From Provencibacterium sp. (GTDB lineage Bacteria; Bacillota; Clostridia; Oscillospirales; Ruminococcaceae), in NCBI GenBank assembly GCA_022793895.1, contig JAAWDS010000028.1, positions 1 to 48,275 of the forward strand: a DNA stretch of 48,275 bases. The letters run 5' to 3'. The notes beneath the pieces were generated by a model. The model saw only the letters and a program-made list of their open reading frames with translations, did no database searches and was not told where the DNA came from. The position numbers were made by a program, and so were the translations under genes. Shown here piece by piece: positions 16,899-25,841 of this stretch; within the stretch, counting starts at the first letter, position 1; each line of letters starts with the position of its first letter.

Positions 16899-17017
16899 GG
16901 TATCCTTCCTTTCTTGCCGGAGAGCGCGCCCGGCAGCCGCAAATTCAAAGTAAATATAGAAGCTCTTAAACGGATCGGACGCCTTCCGAAAAGATGTCCG
17001 TTTTTTCTATGGGTATA

Positions 17018-17045
17018 ATTATACACCTTAATTTCCATATTTCAA
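17018..17045 (-). promoter_or_regulatory. argG promoter
   Basis: On the minus strand, -35 TTGAAA (17040-17045), 16-bp spacer, -10 TATAAT (17018-17023). The -10 lies within the perfect palindrome GTATAATTATAC (17013-17024), which resembles an ARG box (11 of 14 core positions by eye) and may be the repressing site. A CGGAC...GTCCG hairpin lies in the transcribed leader. Confidence 0.75.
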
Positions 17046-17052
17046 GGCCGGT

Positions 17053-17090
17053 TGTGAATATTTATTCAGATATATGTATTTTTGTACAAT
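17053..17090. promoter_or_regulatory. Tandem ARG boxes (candidate ArgR operator) upstream of argG
   Basis: Box 1 core is TGAATATTTATTCA (17055-17068), an exact match to the conserved TGAAT-N4-ATTCA core. Box 2 core is TGTATTTTTGTACA (17075-17088), 11 of 14 positions. Taken as 18-bp sites they are separated by 2 bp, close to the 2-3 bp spacing of known paired ARG boxes. They lie 8 bp upstream of the -35 box. No argR is in the window. Confidence 0.7.
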
Positions 17091-17186
17091 ACAGGAAGGG
17101 AAGGGCCCCAATGGGGAAGGAATCGGGTCAGTTTGGATAAAGCCCGGCCGGTTTTTCCGTTTTCCCGCCTACCGGAGAGCATGCCG

Positions 17187-17325
17187 CCAAAAGGGCGCGT
17201 TGCAAAACTGTCGTTTTGCAACGCGCCCTTTGGAAAAACGGTTTTCAGGGCGAAGATTATGCCCTGAATTTCGCGCTATAAGGCGCGAAACCGCCGCTTT
17301 TTCCAGTTCCTACAAGTAGGAAGAT
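17187..17325 (-). repeat. Dispersed intergenic repeat, copy B, downstream of secA
   Basis: Inverted relative to the other copies. In secA reading direction it has GTAGGAACTGGAAAAAGCGG, a TTTCGCGCC...GGCGCGAAA-like hairpin (TTATA in the centre), a CAGGGC...GCCCTG hairpin and then a terminal 19-bp perfect stem (17190-17208 / 17213-17231, loop TGTC). The stem is the likely secA terminator. The rest of the gap between argG and secA holds only the argG promoter region. Confidence 0.8.
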
Positions 17326-17362
17326 ATTCTGTGAGCAGCCCCTCTTTTACCGGACGGCGGGC

Positions 17363-20107
17363 CTATTGCCCGCAGCATTTTTTATATTTCTTCCCGCTGC
17401 CGCAGGGGCAGGGATCGTTGCGGCCGACCTTCTTTTTGTGCACGGGCGTTTGCGCGGCGCCGGTGTCGCTGCCGCCCGATTCCACCATTTCCTTTTCATC
17501 GGCCACCGCCTCGCGCCGGGGCTCCTCCGCCTTGCGGATCTGCACGAGGAAGAGGGCGCGCACCGTGTCCTCCCGGATGGACTCGATCATCGCGTCGAAC
17601 ATCTCGAAGCCCTCAATGCGGTATTCCACCACCGGATCCTTCTGCGCATAGGAACGCAGATAGATGCCGCGCTTGAGCTCCTCCATGTTGTCGATATGAT
17701 CCATCCAGCGCAGGTCCACGTTCTTGAGAAGCACCACCCGCTCCAGCTCGCGCATGATGCGGGAGGTAAACATCTCCTCGCGCTTTTCATAGATGAGGTG
17801 GGCGCGGTCGGTGAGCATCTTCGCTATCTGCGCCGGTTCCGCCTCGCCCAGCTTCTGAATGTCCTTGTACTCCTCAAAGTCCTGCGGCAGCGTCAGCCAG
17901 CCCAAGAAATGCGCGCGCAGGCCCGCAAAGTCCCAGTTGTCGTGCGCGGTCTCCTCCGGGAGATAGAGCGCGACCGCCTTTTGAACGGTGTCGTCCACCA
18001 TTTTCAGGATGATATCCTTGATATCCTCGCCGTTGAGGACCTTCTGGCGCTGCGAATAGATGATCTCGCGCTGCTTGTTCATTACGTCGTCGAACTGAAG
18101 CACGTTTTTACGGGTGGCAAAGTTGCGGCCCTCCACCTTCTGCTGCGCGCTTTCAATGGTGTTCGAGAGCAGCTTGGCCTCAATGGGCATGTCCTCCTCA
18201 ATCTTGAGGAAATCCATCATGTTCGCCGTCCGCTCGCCGCCGAACAGGCGCAGCAGCTCATCCTCCAGCGAGAGGTAGAAGCGCGTTTCGCCCGGATCCC
18301 CCTGGCGTCCGGCGCGGCCGCGAAGCTGGTTGTCAATCCGGCGCGATTCATGCCGCTCGGTGCCGATGATAAACAGCCCGCCCGCGGCCTTGACCTTCTC
18401 CGCCTCTTCCGAAACGGTTTTCTTGTGTTCGGCCAGCTTTTCCTGAAACAGCTTGCGCGCCGCTATGACGTTCTCATCCTCGGTGTCGCCGAAGCCGGTC
18501 GCCTCGACGACGGCATCATCCTCAAAGCCGGCGCGGCGCAGGTCCTCCACCGCCATGTTTTCATCGTTGCCGCCGAGCTTGATGTCGGTGCCGCGTCCGG
18601 CCATGTTGGTGGCGATCGTCACCGCGCCGAGTTTACCGGCCTGGGCGACGATCTGCGCCTCCTTCTCATGGTACTTCGCGTTGAGCACCTCGTGCGGGAT
18701 GCCGCGGGCCTTCAGCAGCTTGGAGAGCTTTTCCGACTTTTCAATCGAAATGGTGCCCACCAGCACCGGCTGCCCCTTCTGGTGGCAGGCGGCGATCTGG
18801 TCGATGACCGCGCCGAACTTCGCCTTCTCGGTTTTATAGACCACGTCGGTGTGATCCTCGCGGCGGACCGGCTTGTTGGTGGGGATCTCCACCACGTCCA
18901 GCCCGTAGATCTCGCGGAACTCGGCGTCCTCGGTCAAGGCCGTTCCGGTCATGCCCGCGAGCTTTTGATACATGCGGAAATAGTTCTGGAAGGTGATGGT
19001 CGCCAGCGTTTTGCTCTCGCGCTTGACCTCAACGCCCTCCTTCGCTTCGATCGCCTGGTGCAGCCCTTCGTTGTAGCGCCGGCCGAGCATCAGGCGGCCG
19101 GTGAACTCGTCCACAATGACGATCTCGCCGTCCTTCACCACATAATCAATATCCCTCTGCATGATCCCGTGCGCCTTGATAGCCTGGTTGATGTGGTGCT
19201 GGAGGGTGGTGTTGTTCGGATCCATCAGGTTTTCAAGGTTAAAATAGCTTTCGGCCTTTTTAACGCCGCTGCGGGTCAGGGTCGCCGTTTTCGCCTTTTC
19301 GTCCACGATGTAATCGGCGTCCACATCGTCGTTGTCCTCCTTGGTGTCCACCTCTTTCACGCGCAGGTATTTTAACGAGCACGCGAACCGGTCGGCTACC
19401 TTATAGAGATCGGTGGATTTATCCCCGCGGCCGGAGATGATCAGCGGGGTGCGCGCCTCGTCGATGAGGATCGAGTCCACCTCGTCCACAATGGCGTAGT
19501 TAAAATCGCGCTGCACCATCCGCTCTTTATAGATCTGCATGTTGTCGCGCAGGTAGTCAAAGCCGAACTCGTTGTTTGTGCCGTAGGTAATATCGCAGTC
19601 ATACATCGACCGGCGCAGCTCCGGCGCAACCTCATGGATAATCAGGCCGACGCTCAGCCCCAAAAAGCGGTGGACCTTGCCCATCCATTCGCTGTCGCGC
19701 TTGGCCAGATAATCGTTGACGGTGACGATGTGAACCCCCTTGCCGGAAAGGGCGTTCAGATAGGCGGGAAGGGTTGCCACCAGCGTTTTTCCCTCGCCGG
19801 TGCGCATCTCGCTGATGCGGCCTTGGTGAAGGATAATGCCGCCCAGGATCTGAACGGGGAAATGGCGCATTCCCAGCACCCGGTCGGCGGCCTCCCGGCA
19901 GGTGGCGAACGCTTCAGGCAGGATATCATCCAGCGTTTCGCCGTTTGCCAGGCGTTCCCGGAGCCGGGGGGTCATCGCCTTGAGCTCCTGATCCGATTTC
20001 TTCCGGTATTCGTCTTCCAGGGCGATCACCTTATCCGCCAGCGGCCGGATCTTTTTAACCTCCCTCTGGGAATAGGTGCCGAACACTTTATCTAACAATC
20101 CCACCAA
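17363..20107 (-). CDS. secA: Preprotein translocase ATPase SecA
   Basis: 914 aa motor that drives unfolded preproteins through SecYEG. Visible features: DEAD motor with MRTGEGKT (101-108), [15 protein letters not shown] near 206-220, the preprotein cross-linking domain, [10 protein letters not shown] in the second nucleotide domain, and a C-terminal zinc-binding tail [13 protein letters not shown], which binds SecB or ribosomes in other bacteria. The start is TTG at 20107: GAGGTG lies 6 nt upstream, and the alternative GTG is the next codon. It is a single gene with its own promoter and is complete. Confidence 0.97.
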   Translation of the reverse strand: MVGLLDKVFGTYSQREVKKIRPLADKVIALEDEYRKKSDQELKAMTPRLRERLANGETLDDILPEAFATCREAADRVLGMRHFPVQILGGIILHQGRISEMRTGEGKTLVATLPAYLNALSGKGVHIVTVNDYLAKRDSEWMGKVHRFLGLSVGLIIHEVAPELRRSMYDCDITYGTNNEFGFDYLRDNMQIYKERMVQRDFNYAIVDEVDSILIDEARTPLIISGRGDKSTDLYKVADRFACSLKYLRVKEVDTKEDNDDVDADYIVDEKAKTATLTRSGVKKAESYFNLENLMDPNNTTLQHHINQAIKAHGIMQRDIDYVVKDGEIVIVDEFTGRLMLGRRYNEGLHQAIEAKEGVEVKRESKTLATITFQNYFRMYQKLAGMTGTALTEDAEFREIYGLDVVEIPTNKPVRREDHTDVVYKTEKAKFGAVIDQIAACHQKGQPVLVGTISIEKSEKLSKLLKARGIPHEVLNAKYHEKEAQIVAQAGKLGAVTIATNMAGRGTDIKLGGNDENMAVEDLRRAGFEDDAVVEATGFGDTEDENVIAARKLFQEKLAEHKKTVSEEAEKVKAAGGLFIIGTERHESRRIDNQLRGRAGRQGDPGETRFYLSLEDELLRLFGGERTANMMDFLKIEEDMPIEAKLLSNTIESAQQKVEGRNFATRKNVLQFDDVMNKQREIIYSQRQKVLNGEDIKDIILKMVDDTVQKAVALYLPEETAHDNWDFAGLRAHFLGWLTLPQDFEEYKDIQKLGEAEPAQIAKMLTDRAHLIYEKREEMFTSRIMRELERVVLLKNVDLRWMDHIDNMEELKRGIYLRSYAQKDPVVEYRIEGFEMFDAMIESIREDTVRALFLVQIRKAEEPRREAVADEKEMVESGGSDTGAAQTPVHKKKVGRNDPCPCGSGKKYKKCCGQ

Positions 20108-20174
20108 GGTTCACCTCAACTCTTTCTTTCAACTCTCTGCATGCGGGCATATTGTTTCATGGTATTCATTGGAT

Positions 20175-20204
20175 ATTCTACACTCTTTCACGCCTATATG
20201 TCAA
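20175..20204 (-). promoter_or_regulatory. secA promoter
   Basis: Minus-strand -35 TTGACA (20199-20204), 18-bp spacer, -10 TAGAAT (20175-20180), about 65 bp before the TTG start. Confidence 0.75.
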
Positions 20205-20425
20205 ATATTAAGTAAACAAAATTGGAACAAGCTGCAAACAATGGCCCAGGGATCTCTCCATCCGCGTTCAAAACCGGTTTGTGAAAGAATACGCCCCGCT
20301 TTGCAGCAGAGGGGAAAACGTCTCTTTCGCCGGAGCCCTGCGGAATATCCGGGTATTTCCCCGGCGGCGGGCGGCTTTTAGGGGCGTTTGCAGAACTTTA
20401 ATTTTTCATTCGCTCTTTTTCACAC
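20205..20425. other. Intergenic stretch between the divergent secA and acyltransferase promoters
   Basis: No gene, repeat or clear RNA element is recognised. The part between about 20285 and 20400 is GC-rich and could form several short hairpins, none followed by a T-tract. Confidence 0.4.
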
Positions 20426-20454
20426 TTTTCATTATCCCCATTTGGGAGTATAAT
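20426..20454 (+). promoter_or_regulatory. Promoter of the MBOAT-DHHW operon
   Basis: -35 TTTTCA (20426-20431), 17-bp spacer, -10 TATAAT (20449-20454). The MBOAT start lies 43 bp downstream behind AAGGAGAG. Confidence 0.6.
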
Positions 20455-20497
20455 AATAACGTCTGTCTGAAATACTGCAAGGAGAGCTGACCGCAAA

Positions 20498-21907
20498 ATG
20501 GTTTTTTCCAATCTGACCTTCCTTTATCTGTTCCTCCCGGCAAACCTGCTTTTTTACCACCTCTCCAAAAATAAAAATTACCGCAATTGGGTGCTGATCC
20601 TGTTCAGCCTGTTTTTCTATGCGTGGGGAGAACCGGTCTGGGTCTTCGTGCTGATGTTCTCCGTTGGGGTGGACTACTGCAACGGCTGCATCATCGAAGC
20701 GAACCGGGGAAAGCCGCTGGCAAAATGCGCGCTGCTGCTCTCCCTTTTTCTCAACCTCTCGCTGTTGGGATTGTTTAAATATTCCGGGCTGATCGTCTCC
20801 ACCTTAAACGCTTTTCTGCCGGTCCCACTGCCGGTCCCGGCCTTTTCACTGCCCATCGGCATCTCCTTCTATTCCTTCCAGGCGCTAAGCTATGTCGTGG
20901 ACGTTTACCGCGGGCAGATTCCCGCCCAAACGCGGTATGACAAGCTCTTAATGTATGTTTCCCTCTACCCGCAGCTCGTGGCGGGGCCGATCGTCCGCTA
21001 CAGCGACATTGCCTCCGAAATCGATAACCGCCATGCGGACGCGAACGATTTTGCGCGAGGGTTGACCCGGCTGCTGTGCGGGCTGACCAAAAAGGTTTTT
21101 TTCGCCAACATCGCCGGGGGACTGTTGAAAACCTATGCCCAGGCGGACCCCTCTACCCTGTCGGTCGCAGGCGCTTGGACGGGGATGCTGCTCTTTACCC
21201 TTCAAATCTATTATGACTTCTCCGGCTATTCCGACATGGCGATCGGGCTCGGCCAGCTTTTTGGGTTCCATTATTTAGAAAATTTCAACTATCCTTATAT
21301 TTCCCGCAGTGTCACCGAATTTTGGCGGCGGTGGCACATCTCGCTCTCCAGCTTTTTCCGGGATTATGTCTATATCCCGCTCGGCGGCAACCGCAGGGGG
21401 GCGCTGCGCAATCTGCTCGTCGTTTGGTTTTTAACCGGGCTGTGGCACGGGGCCAGCTGGAATTTTGTGCTTTGGGGCCTATATTACGGCTGCTTTATCG
21501 TACTGGAGCGCCTGTTTTTAGGACGGGCGCTCGAAAAGCTCCCCGCGCTCTTTTCCCACCTCTATCTCCTGTTCGTCACCATGGTCGGATGGACCTTGTT
21601 CTATTTTACCGACGCCTCCGCGCTCTTGGCCTATCTCCGGGTGATGTTCGGGCTGGCCGGAGCGCCGCTGTGGGATATCCGGCTGGGGATTGTTCTGACC
21701 AACCACCTTTTCTGGCTGGCCGCCGCCGTTTTGTTCTGCATGCCGGTGGTCCCGCGCTTCCAGCGCTTTTTAGCCCAGCGGCTGAACAGCGCGCAGCTTG
21801 CCGGCGTGCGGGTGCTGGAGGCGGCGATGGATCTTGGCCTTCTGCTGCTTTGCACCTGCCTTCTGGCTGGGCAGAGCTTCAATCCTTTCCTCTATTTCCG
21901 CTTTTAA
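20498..21907 (+). CDS. MBOAT-family membrane O-acyltransferase (AlgI/DltB-like)
   Basis: 469 aa polytopic membrane protein with about ten hydrophobic helices. MBOAT proteins of this branch pass acyl groups across the membrane to cell-surface polymers. The invariant catalytic His is His317 in GLWHGASWNF, with the second conserved His280 in RRWHISLSSFF. YYDFSGYSDMAIG (238-250) is also typical. No D-alanine ligase or carrier genes are nearby, and the next gene encodes a DHHW/AlgJ-like protein, so polysaccharide acetylation fits better than teichoic-acid alanylation. The polymer is unknown. First gene of a probable three-gene unit. Confidence 0.92.
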   Translation: MVFSNLTFLYLFLPANLLFYHLSKNKNYRNWVLILFSLFFYAWGEPVWVFVLMFSVGVDYCNGCIIEANRGKPLAKCALLLSLFLNLSLLGLFKYSGLIVSTLNAFLPVPLPVPAFSLPIGISFYSFQALSYVVDVYRGQIPAQTRYDKLLMYVSLYPQLVAGPIVRYSDIASEIDNRHADANDFARGLTRLLCGLTKKVFFANIAGGLLKTYAQADPSTLSVAGAWTGMLLFTLQIYYDFSGYSDMAIGLGQLFGFHYLENFNYPYISRSVTEFWRRWHISLSSFFRDYVYIPLGGNRRGALRNLLVVWFLTGLWHGASWNFVLWGLYYGCFIVLERLFLGRALEKLPALFSHLYLLFVTMVGWTLFYFTDASALLAYLRVMFGLAGAPLWDIRLGIVLTNHLFWLAAAVLFCMPVVPRFQRFLAQRLNSAQLAGVRVLEAAMDLGLLLLCTCLLAGQSFNPFLYFRF

Positions 21908-22037
21908 TCGCAGCGGACCATCCCCCGCCCTTTTTGCGGCGCGGGAAAAAGCGCGCCTGCCGGGCCGCTGTTCGCTGCGTTCCCCTGCGGGCAATTCCAG
22001 CGCCGGTAAAGGCGAATCATTTGTTTCGGGAGGCTGA

Positions 22038-23582
22038 ATGTTTTTGAAAAACAAACCGAAGAAGGCGCGCCCTACCCTCGAACTCTCAAAAACGGAGCGG
22101 GAGCTCCGGCAGCGCGATACCGAATGGCGGGCGACCGCTCCCTTAGGCATCGCCTTGCTGGCCGGCGTCTCGATCTCGCTGGGGCTTTTATCGCTGTTTC
22201 TGCCGAAGCCGGTGATCTCCGAATATGAAAACCGCCGGTTGCAGGAGAAGCCCGCCTTCTCCCTTCAAAAGCTCTTCACCGGCGAGCTGGCAAACGAGTG
22301 GGATCTCTATTATTCCGATACCTTCCCGGCCCGCGAAACCTTTGTGCGCGCCGCCGGGCGCATTCAGGAAAGCCTGGGCCTCCGGCTGGACGACGTGCGC
22401 ATCCATGATTCAGGGAACCAGCCCGCCAATGAGGATCCTATCGCCCTCCCTCCTTCTTCGGATAACCGCGGTTCCTCCCGGCCGGAGCCTCCAGCCGTTT
22501 CCCGTCCGGAGCTGCCTGCCGCTTCTCAGCCGGAAGCAGCCGAAACGCCGCCCGCCGCCTCTTCGGAAAACGAGGAGGCCCTCTGGGAACGCCAGGGGCC
22601 GATCTTTATTTATAAAGGGGAGGGGCTCTCCATCTTCTCGGCCAGCGAGAGCATGTCCGCCTACTATGCGCAGACGCTCAACCAATGGCAGCAGCGCATG
22701 GGGGAGAATGTCACCATCTATAACCTGATTGTCCCCACGCACATTGAATTTGCCCTTCCGGAGCGGTACCGGAGCGTTACCTCGCCGCAGAAACCAAACA
22801 TCGACAGCATCTATTCCCAGCTCGATCCCCGCATCAAGGCGGTGGACGCCTATTCCGCCCTGGAGAGCCATCGGGACGAGTACCTCTATTTTAGGACCGA
22901 CCACCACTGGACCGGACTCGGCGCCTACTACGCCTACACCGCCTTTTGCGAGTCCGCCGGTCTGACGCCCATGCCGCTGGAAAAGATGGAGAAAAAGACG
23001 CTGACCGATTTCGTCGGCACGCTCTATAAAGAAGCGCAGGACTCCCAGATGTTGAAAAATCCCGACTATGTGGATTATTGGCTGACCCCCATTCCCCACA
23101 CCGTTTTGCAATACCGGCGCGGAAGCCCGTTTTATGGCGTTCCCTCCACGCTGCTAGGGGAATATGCCTCCGGCTCCAACAGCTATTCGGTGTTCCTGCA
23201 CGGGGATTACCCGCTGACCAAAATCGTCACCGAACAGAAAAACGGCCGGAAAATTGCCGTCGTCAAGGAATCCTTCGGCAACGCCTTCTCCCCCTTCCTG
23301 GTCAATAATTACCAAGAGGTCTATGTGGTGGACCAGCGCTATTTTGAGCTGAACCTCCCGGCCTTTTTAGAGGAGAACGGCATTCAGGAACTGCTCTTTA
23401 TCAACAACATCTTCGCCGCCAACACCCGCGTGCGGATTAACGAAACCGCCCGGCTGATGACGCAGGTTTGGTCGCCTCCCGCACCCAGCGAACCGGAGCC
23501 TGAGCCGGAACCGGAGCCTAAACCGAAAGCCTCTTCGCGCGTAGAGTTCGACCCCTGGGCGGAGGACAAAAAGGATTGGTAA
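22038..23582 (+). CDS. DHHW-family (AlgJ/AlgX-like) extracytoplasmic acetyltransferase partner
   Basis: 514 aa. One membrane helix near 36-56 anchors an outward-facing domain. The family opening SEYENRRLQEKP (61-72), the DHHW motif (288-291, RTDHHWTG) and a nucleophile-type Ser412 in VKESFGNAF match SGNH-like proteins that pair with MBOAT acyltransferases. Two low-complexity regions stand out: a Pro/Ser/Glu-rich insert (about 130-180) within the domain and a C-terminal EPEPEPEPKPK run (about 488-500), both probably flexible wall-spanning linkers. The ATG at 22038 follows CGGGAGG. Together with the preceding MBOAT protein it is expected to O-acetylate an extracellular glycan. Confidence 0.85.
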   Translation: MFLKNKPKKARPTLELSKTERELRQRDTEWRATAPLGIALLAGVSISLGLLSLFLPKPVISEYENRRLQEKPAFSLQKLFTGELANEWDLYYSDTFPARETFVRAAGRIQESLGLRLDDVRIHDSGNQPANEDPIALPPSSDNRGSSRPEPPAVSRPELPAASQPEAAETPPAASSENEEALWERQGPIFIYKGEGLSIFSASESMSAYYAQTLNQWQQRMGENVTIYNLIVPTHIEFALPERYRSVTSPQKPNIDSIYSQLDPRIKAVDAYSALESHRDEYLYFRTDHHWTGLGAYYAYTAFCESAGLTPMPLEKMEKKTLTDFVGTLYKEAQDSQMLKNPDYVDYWLTPIPHTVLQYRRGSPFYGVPSTLLGEYASGSNSYSVFLHGDYPLTKIVTEQKNGRKIAVVKESFGNAFSPFLVNNYQEVYVVDQRYFELNLPAFLEENGIQELLFINNIFAANTRVRINETARLMTQVWSPPAPSEPEPEPEPEPKPKASSRVEFDPWAEDKKDW

Positions 23583-23665
23583 TCCCCTGCCGTCGTGCCC
23601 CGTGAGAAGGCGTGGGAACGCCTTCGTTCTATAGCCGGAAGCTGGAAGAAAAGGAGGGAAGTCCT

Positions 23666-24622
23666 GTGCGCGGATGGAGAAAAGCCATATCCGGCCTGTT
23701 GGCCGTCCTGATAGCGGCCGGAACCGGCGGCTGTGCGGACAGGCTTGCCGATCCGCCGGATGAGGCGGGACAGCCCGTCGAAATCGCCGTTGCGATTGAG
23801 AAAAGCAGCCCCGCGCCTGTGGCCGAGGCTTTACAGACGTTTTGCGATAACCTCTACCAGTTTTCCGGGAAAACCCTGCACGCCTCCCTCCAGCATTGGG
23901 AGGACGTTACCCAATCGCAGGCGGAGATCCTCTTCCTTCCCTCTGAACGCTTCTTTCAGCTCGATCCGGAAATGAACGTTCTTAGGACCGACTTCCTTTT
24001 CTCCTCCTATGCGCATTTTGAAGCGGCTATGAACGCCCCCGCCCTGTTGGAACTGCTCAACCGCTCCTTTTCGCAAAAGACCGGTTACGCGATCCATTCG
24101 GTCTCCTACGGCGGCAAACGCCTGCTGGTCAGCGGGGCTGGGGACTTCGTGGAAGCCCTCCGCTCCGATACTGCCAATATTATCCGAGACGCTATCTCGG
24201 ATATCGCCGTCAACGCCTCTATCCGAATCGAACCGGCTGATTTCTCCCGCCCGCCTGAGGAGGATGCGCTTTATTATGTGGACACGCCGCAGCTTGGCGG
24301 GCTCACGGAGGAGGAGACCGAGGGGTACATCATCATCAATCTGGACTATCTCTACCACTTTAACCTTCTGTGCATAAGCGATCGGCTGGAGGACCGGCTG
24401 ACCAGGATGCAGCTCGCCGCGATTTATGAGGCGGCCGCCATTGCCAAGCCCTCCTGCGATCAAACTTATCAGGCGCTGGATACGCAGGGAAGCCGGCGGT
24501 TTACCTCCGCCATTCTCCCCTCCCAAAAGCTACAGCGGGCGATTCGGGAAATGCAGAGCGCTTATCCACATCCCGCCCTGGCCTCTCCCATTTATCAACA
24601 GATTCGGGAATATTCCTCCTAA
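23666..24622 (+). CDS. Lipoprotein resembling DctP-type solute-binding proteins
   Basis: 318 aa. The GTG at 23666 is chosen because AAGGAGGG lies 7 nt upstream and the product then begins MRGWRKAISGLL, a good lipoprotein signal. The Cys in GTGGCADRL has Thr at the -3 position, an imperfect lipobox. The mature part has weak similarity in pattern to TRAP-transporter DctP proteins: FLFSSYAHFEAAMNAP, a GYAIHSVSYGGKRLLVSG strand region, then a tail of helices (INLDYLYHFNLLCISD). No TRAP membrane subunits are present. It is the third gene after MBOAT and DHHW, 83 bp downstream, and ends in a shared terminator, so it may bind a ligand for, or assist, the acylation machinery. The function is uncertain. 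Confidence 0.6.
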   Translation: MRGWRKAISGLLAVLIAAGTGGCADRLADPPDEAGQPVEIAVAIEKSSPAPVAEALQTFCDNLYQFSGKTLHASLQHWEDVTQSQAEILFLPSERFFQLDPEMNVLRTDFLFSSYAHFEAAMNAPALLELLNRSFSQKTGYAIHSVSYGGKRLLVSGAGDFVEALRSDTANIIRDAISDIAVNASIRIEPADFSRPPEEDALYYVDTPQLGGLTEEETEGYIIINLDYLYHFNLLCISDRLEDRLTRMQLAAIYEAAAIAKPSCDQTYQALDTQGSRRFTSAILPSQKLQRAIREMQSAYPHPALASPIYQQIREYSS

Positions 24623-24671
24623 AATAACCGGATGGAAACGGTTTTTTCCGCTTCCATCCGGTTATTTTTTT
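24622..24671 (+). terminator. Strong intrinsic terminator of the MBOAT operon
   Basis: A 16-bp perfect stem, AAATAACCGGATGGAA (24622-24637) with TTCCATCCGGTTATTT (24652-24667), followed by a T-run. Its 5' arm begins inside the stop codon of the lipoprotein gene. Confidence 0.93.
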
Positions 24672-24961
24672 CACAATCCCCCATCCAGCCGCTGTGGAAA
24701 ACGGCTTGTTACAGCTCCTGCCGGGCAGCCGGACGTTTCCCCCTTTAAAAGCCCTTTTTCATGGGAAGCACCCTGCAAGGAAGACTAATTTTCAACCGCT
24801 GTGGAAGGATTGTGGATAACTTTTTATTGTAGTTTTATTACTAAAAATTATATATAATTCATCTATAATGCACAATGTCCAAACGCGGTCCTTAAATTTC
24901 CAAGATTTTCAATATAATTGTAGAATATGTAAACTGACTGCACTAAGTTAAAGCAAAACTA
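24672..24961. other. AT-rich intergenic region with DnaA-box-like sites
   Basis: A perfect consensus DnaA box, TGTGGATAA, lies at 24811-24819. A one-mismatch site, TGTGGAAAA, lies at 24693-24701, and a weaker TGTGGAAGG at about 24800. A very AT-rich block follows (about 24820-24960). No gene is seen. It is not next to dnaA or rpmH, so it is unlikely to be the main origin. Confidence 0.45.
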
Positions 24962-24990
24962 TTCCAAAATTTGTAAAACTCTGATATACT
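24962..24990 (+). promoter_or_regulatory. Promoter before the small ORFs
   Basis: -35 TTCCAA (24962-24967), 17-bp spacer, -10 TATACT (24985-24990). It precedes the amber-interrupted micro-ORF by about 60 bp. Confidence 0.5.
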
Positions 24991-25049
24991 AAAAATGTCT
25001 CTAAAGTATTCTAAGCAACGACTCATTCACAGAAAGAAGGCGGGAGAAA

Positions 25050-25181
25050 ATGCAGGAGTTGTTACTCAAACGGGACGGCGGAAACAAACCTTAGATCTGG
25101 AAGAACGGGCAACCCAAGCCTGCCGATGTTATGGATTCTTCCGCATTCAGAAAAGCCGTGCGGAGAGCGCTGCGCGGTTGA
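25050..25181 (+). pseudogene. 43-residue micro-ORF interrupted by an in-frame TAG
   Basis: ATG at 25050 with GGGAG upstream encodes 14 residues (MQELLLKRDGGNKP), then TAG at 25092-25094, then 28 further in-frame codons (IWKNGQPKPADVMDSSAFRK...) to a TGA at 25179. The two halves read like one small basic protein, so this is probably a nonsense-mutated gene, or two tiny peptides. A different frame across the same DNA gives a 64-aa ORF from 24995, which looks less protein-like. I do not recognise a family. Confidence 0.35.
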
Positions 25182-25288
25182 GAAAATAAAAATTTTCTGA
25201 CCACAAGGGTGGATCCTTTTCCATTTTGCAGCAGGAATCGGACTGGGCCGGACGAATACAATCTCCCTTGAGAAAGGTATGGTCAATT

Positions 25289-25510
25289 ATGAGCTGCTTG
25301 AATTATATGCGCACGTCTAACCGCATCCGCCTGGAAGGGGTGGAGTATACCGTATATGGCATTGCCCGGACGGATGGGCAGGATAGCGTTGCCGACATTT
25401 CCACTCGGGCAGACTTTGTCGATCGTATTTTGGAAACTCTAAACCGGGGAGAAGTCCCTGTTATTCACTTCCGTGAAATTCTTGATAATTTGATTGCTCA
25501 ATATGAATAA
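25289..25510 (+). CDS. Small DUF6514-like protein
   Basis: 73 aa from the ATG at 25289, which has AAAGG 10 nt upstream; an earlier in-frame ATG at 25226 lacks a ribosome site. The pattern YTVYGIARTDGQDSVADIS, then a helix, then EVPVIHFREILDNLI resembles the DUF6514 family of small Clostridia proteins of unknown function (beta strands followed by a short helix with a conserved His region). No signal peptide or membrane segment. It may share a transcript with the micro-ORF upstream. The family assignment is from memory of the pattern. Confidence 0.6.
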   Translation: MSCLNYMRTSNRIRLEGVEYTVYGIARTDGQDSVADISTRADFVDRILETLNRGEVPVIHFREILDNLIAQYE

Positions 25511-25596
25511 AACCGGCGCGCTGTCTGCCCGCTTTGGAAAAAACGCATGCTTCCACCCCTTTTCGTCCCGCGGCAAAAAATAGCCGCAAAAATATC

Positions 25597-25625
25597 TTGA
25601 CTTTCCGCCATGGATGTGTTAAGAT
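25597..25625 (+). promoter_or_regulatory. tRNA promoter
   Basis: -35 TTGACT (25597-25602), 17-bp spacer, -10 TAAGAT (25620-25625), 30 bp before tRNA-Thr. Confidence 0.65.
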
Positions 25626-25654
25626 AAATCATGTTGTCAGATGAAAAAGGCTGT

Positions 25655-25730
25655 GCTGGTGTAGCTCAGTTGGTAGAGCAGCTGATTTGTAATCAGCAGG
25701 TCGGGGGTTCAAATCCGTCCACCAGCTCCA
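25655..25730 (+). tRNA. tRNA-Thr (anticodon TGT)
   Basis: 76 nt with encoded CCA. The acceptor stem GCTGGTG pairs with CACCAGC. The anticodon stem GCTGA/TCAGC encloses loop TTTGTAA, giving anticodon TGT. The T-loop GGTTCAAATCC is normal. Confidence 0.97.
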
Positions 25731-25750
25731 TCTCATCGGACAGGTGATAG

Positions 25751-25835
25751 GGGAGGTTTCCCGAGTGGCCAAAGGGGGCAGACTGTAAATCTGTTGCGAT
25801 ACGCTTCGATGGTTCGAATCCATCACCTCCCACCA
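25751..25835 (+). tRNA. tRNA-Tyr (anticodon GTA)
   Basis: 85 nt with a long variable arm, as expected for bacterial tRNA-Tyr, and encoded CCA. The acceptor stem GGGAGGT pairs with ACCTCCC. The anticodon loop CTGTAAA gives anticodon GTA. It lies 20 bp after tRNA-Thr in the same transcript. Confidence 0.97.
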
Positions 25836-25841
25836 GTTTTT

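Noticed and set aside
24690-24960. Chromosomal origin oriC
   Set aside because: DnaA boxes and AT-rich DNA are present, but dnaA, dnaN, rpmH and rnpA are absent, and there are too few boxes.
25092-25094. TAG as a pyrrolysine codon
   Set aside because: No pyrrolysine genes are in view, and the frame is tiny. A nonsense mutation or two peptides is simpler.
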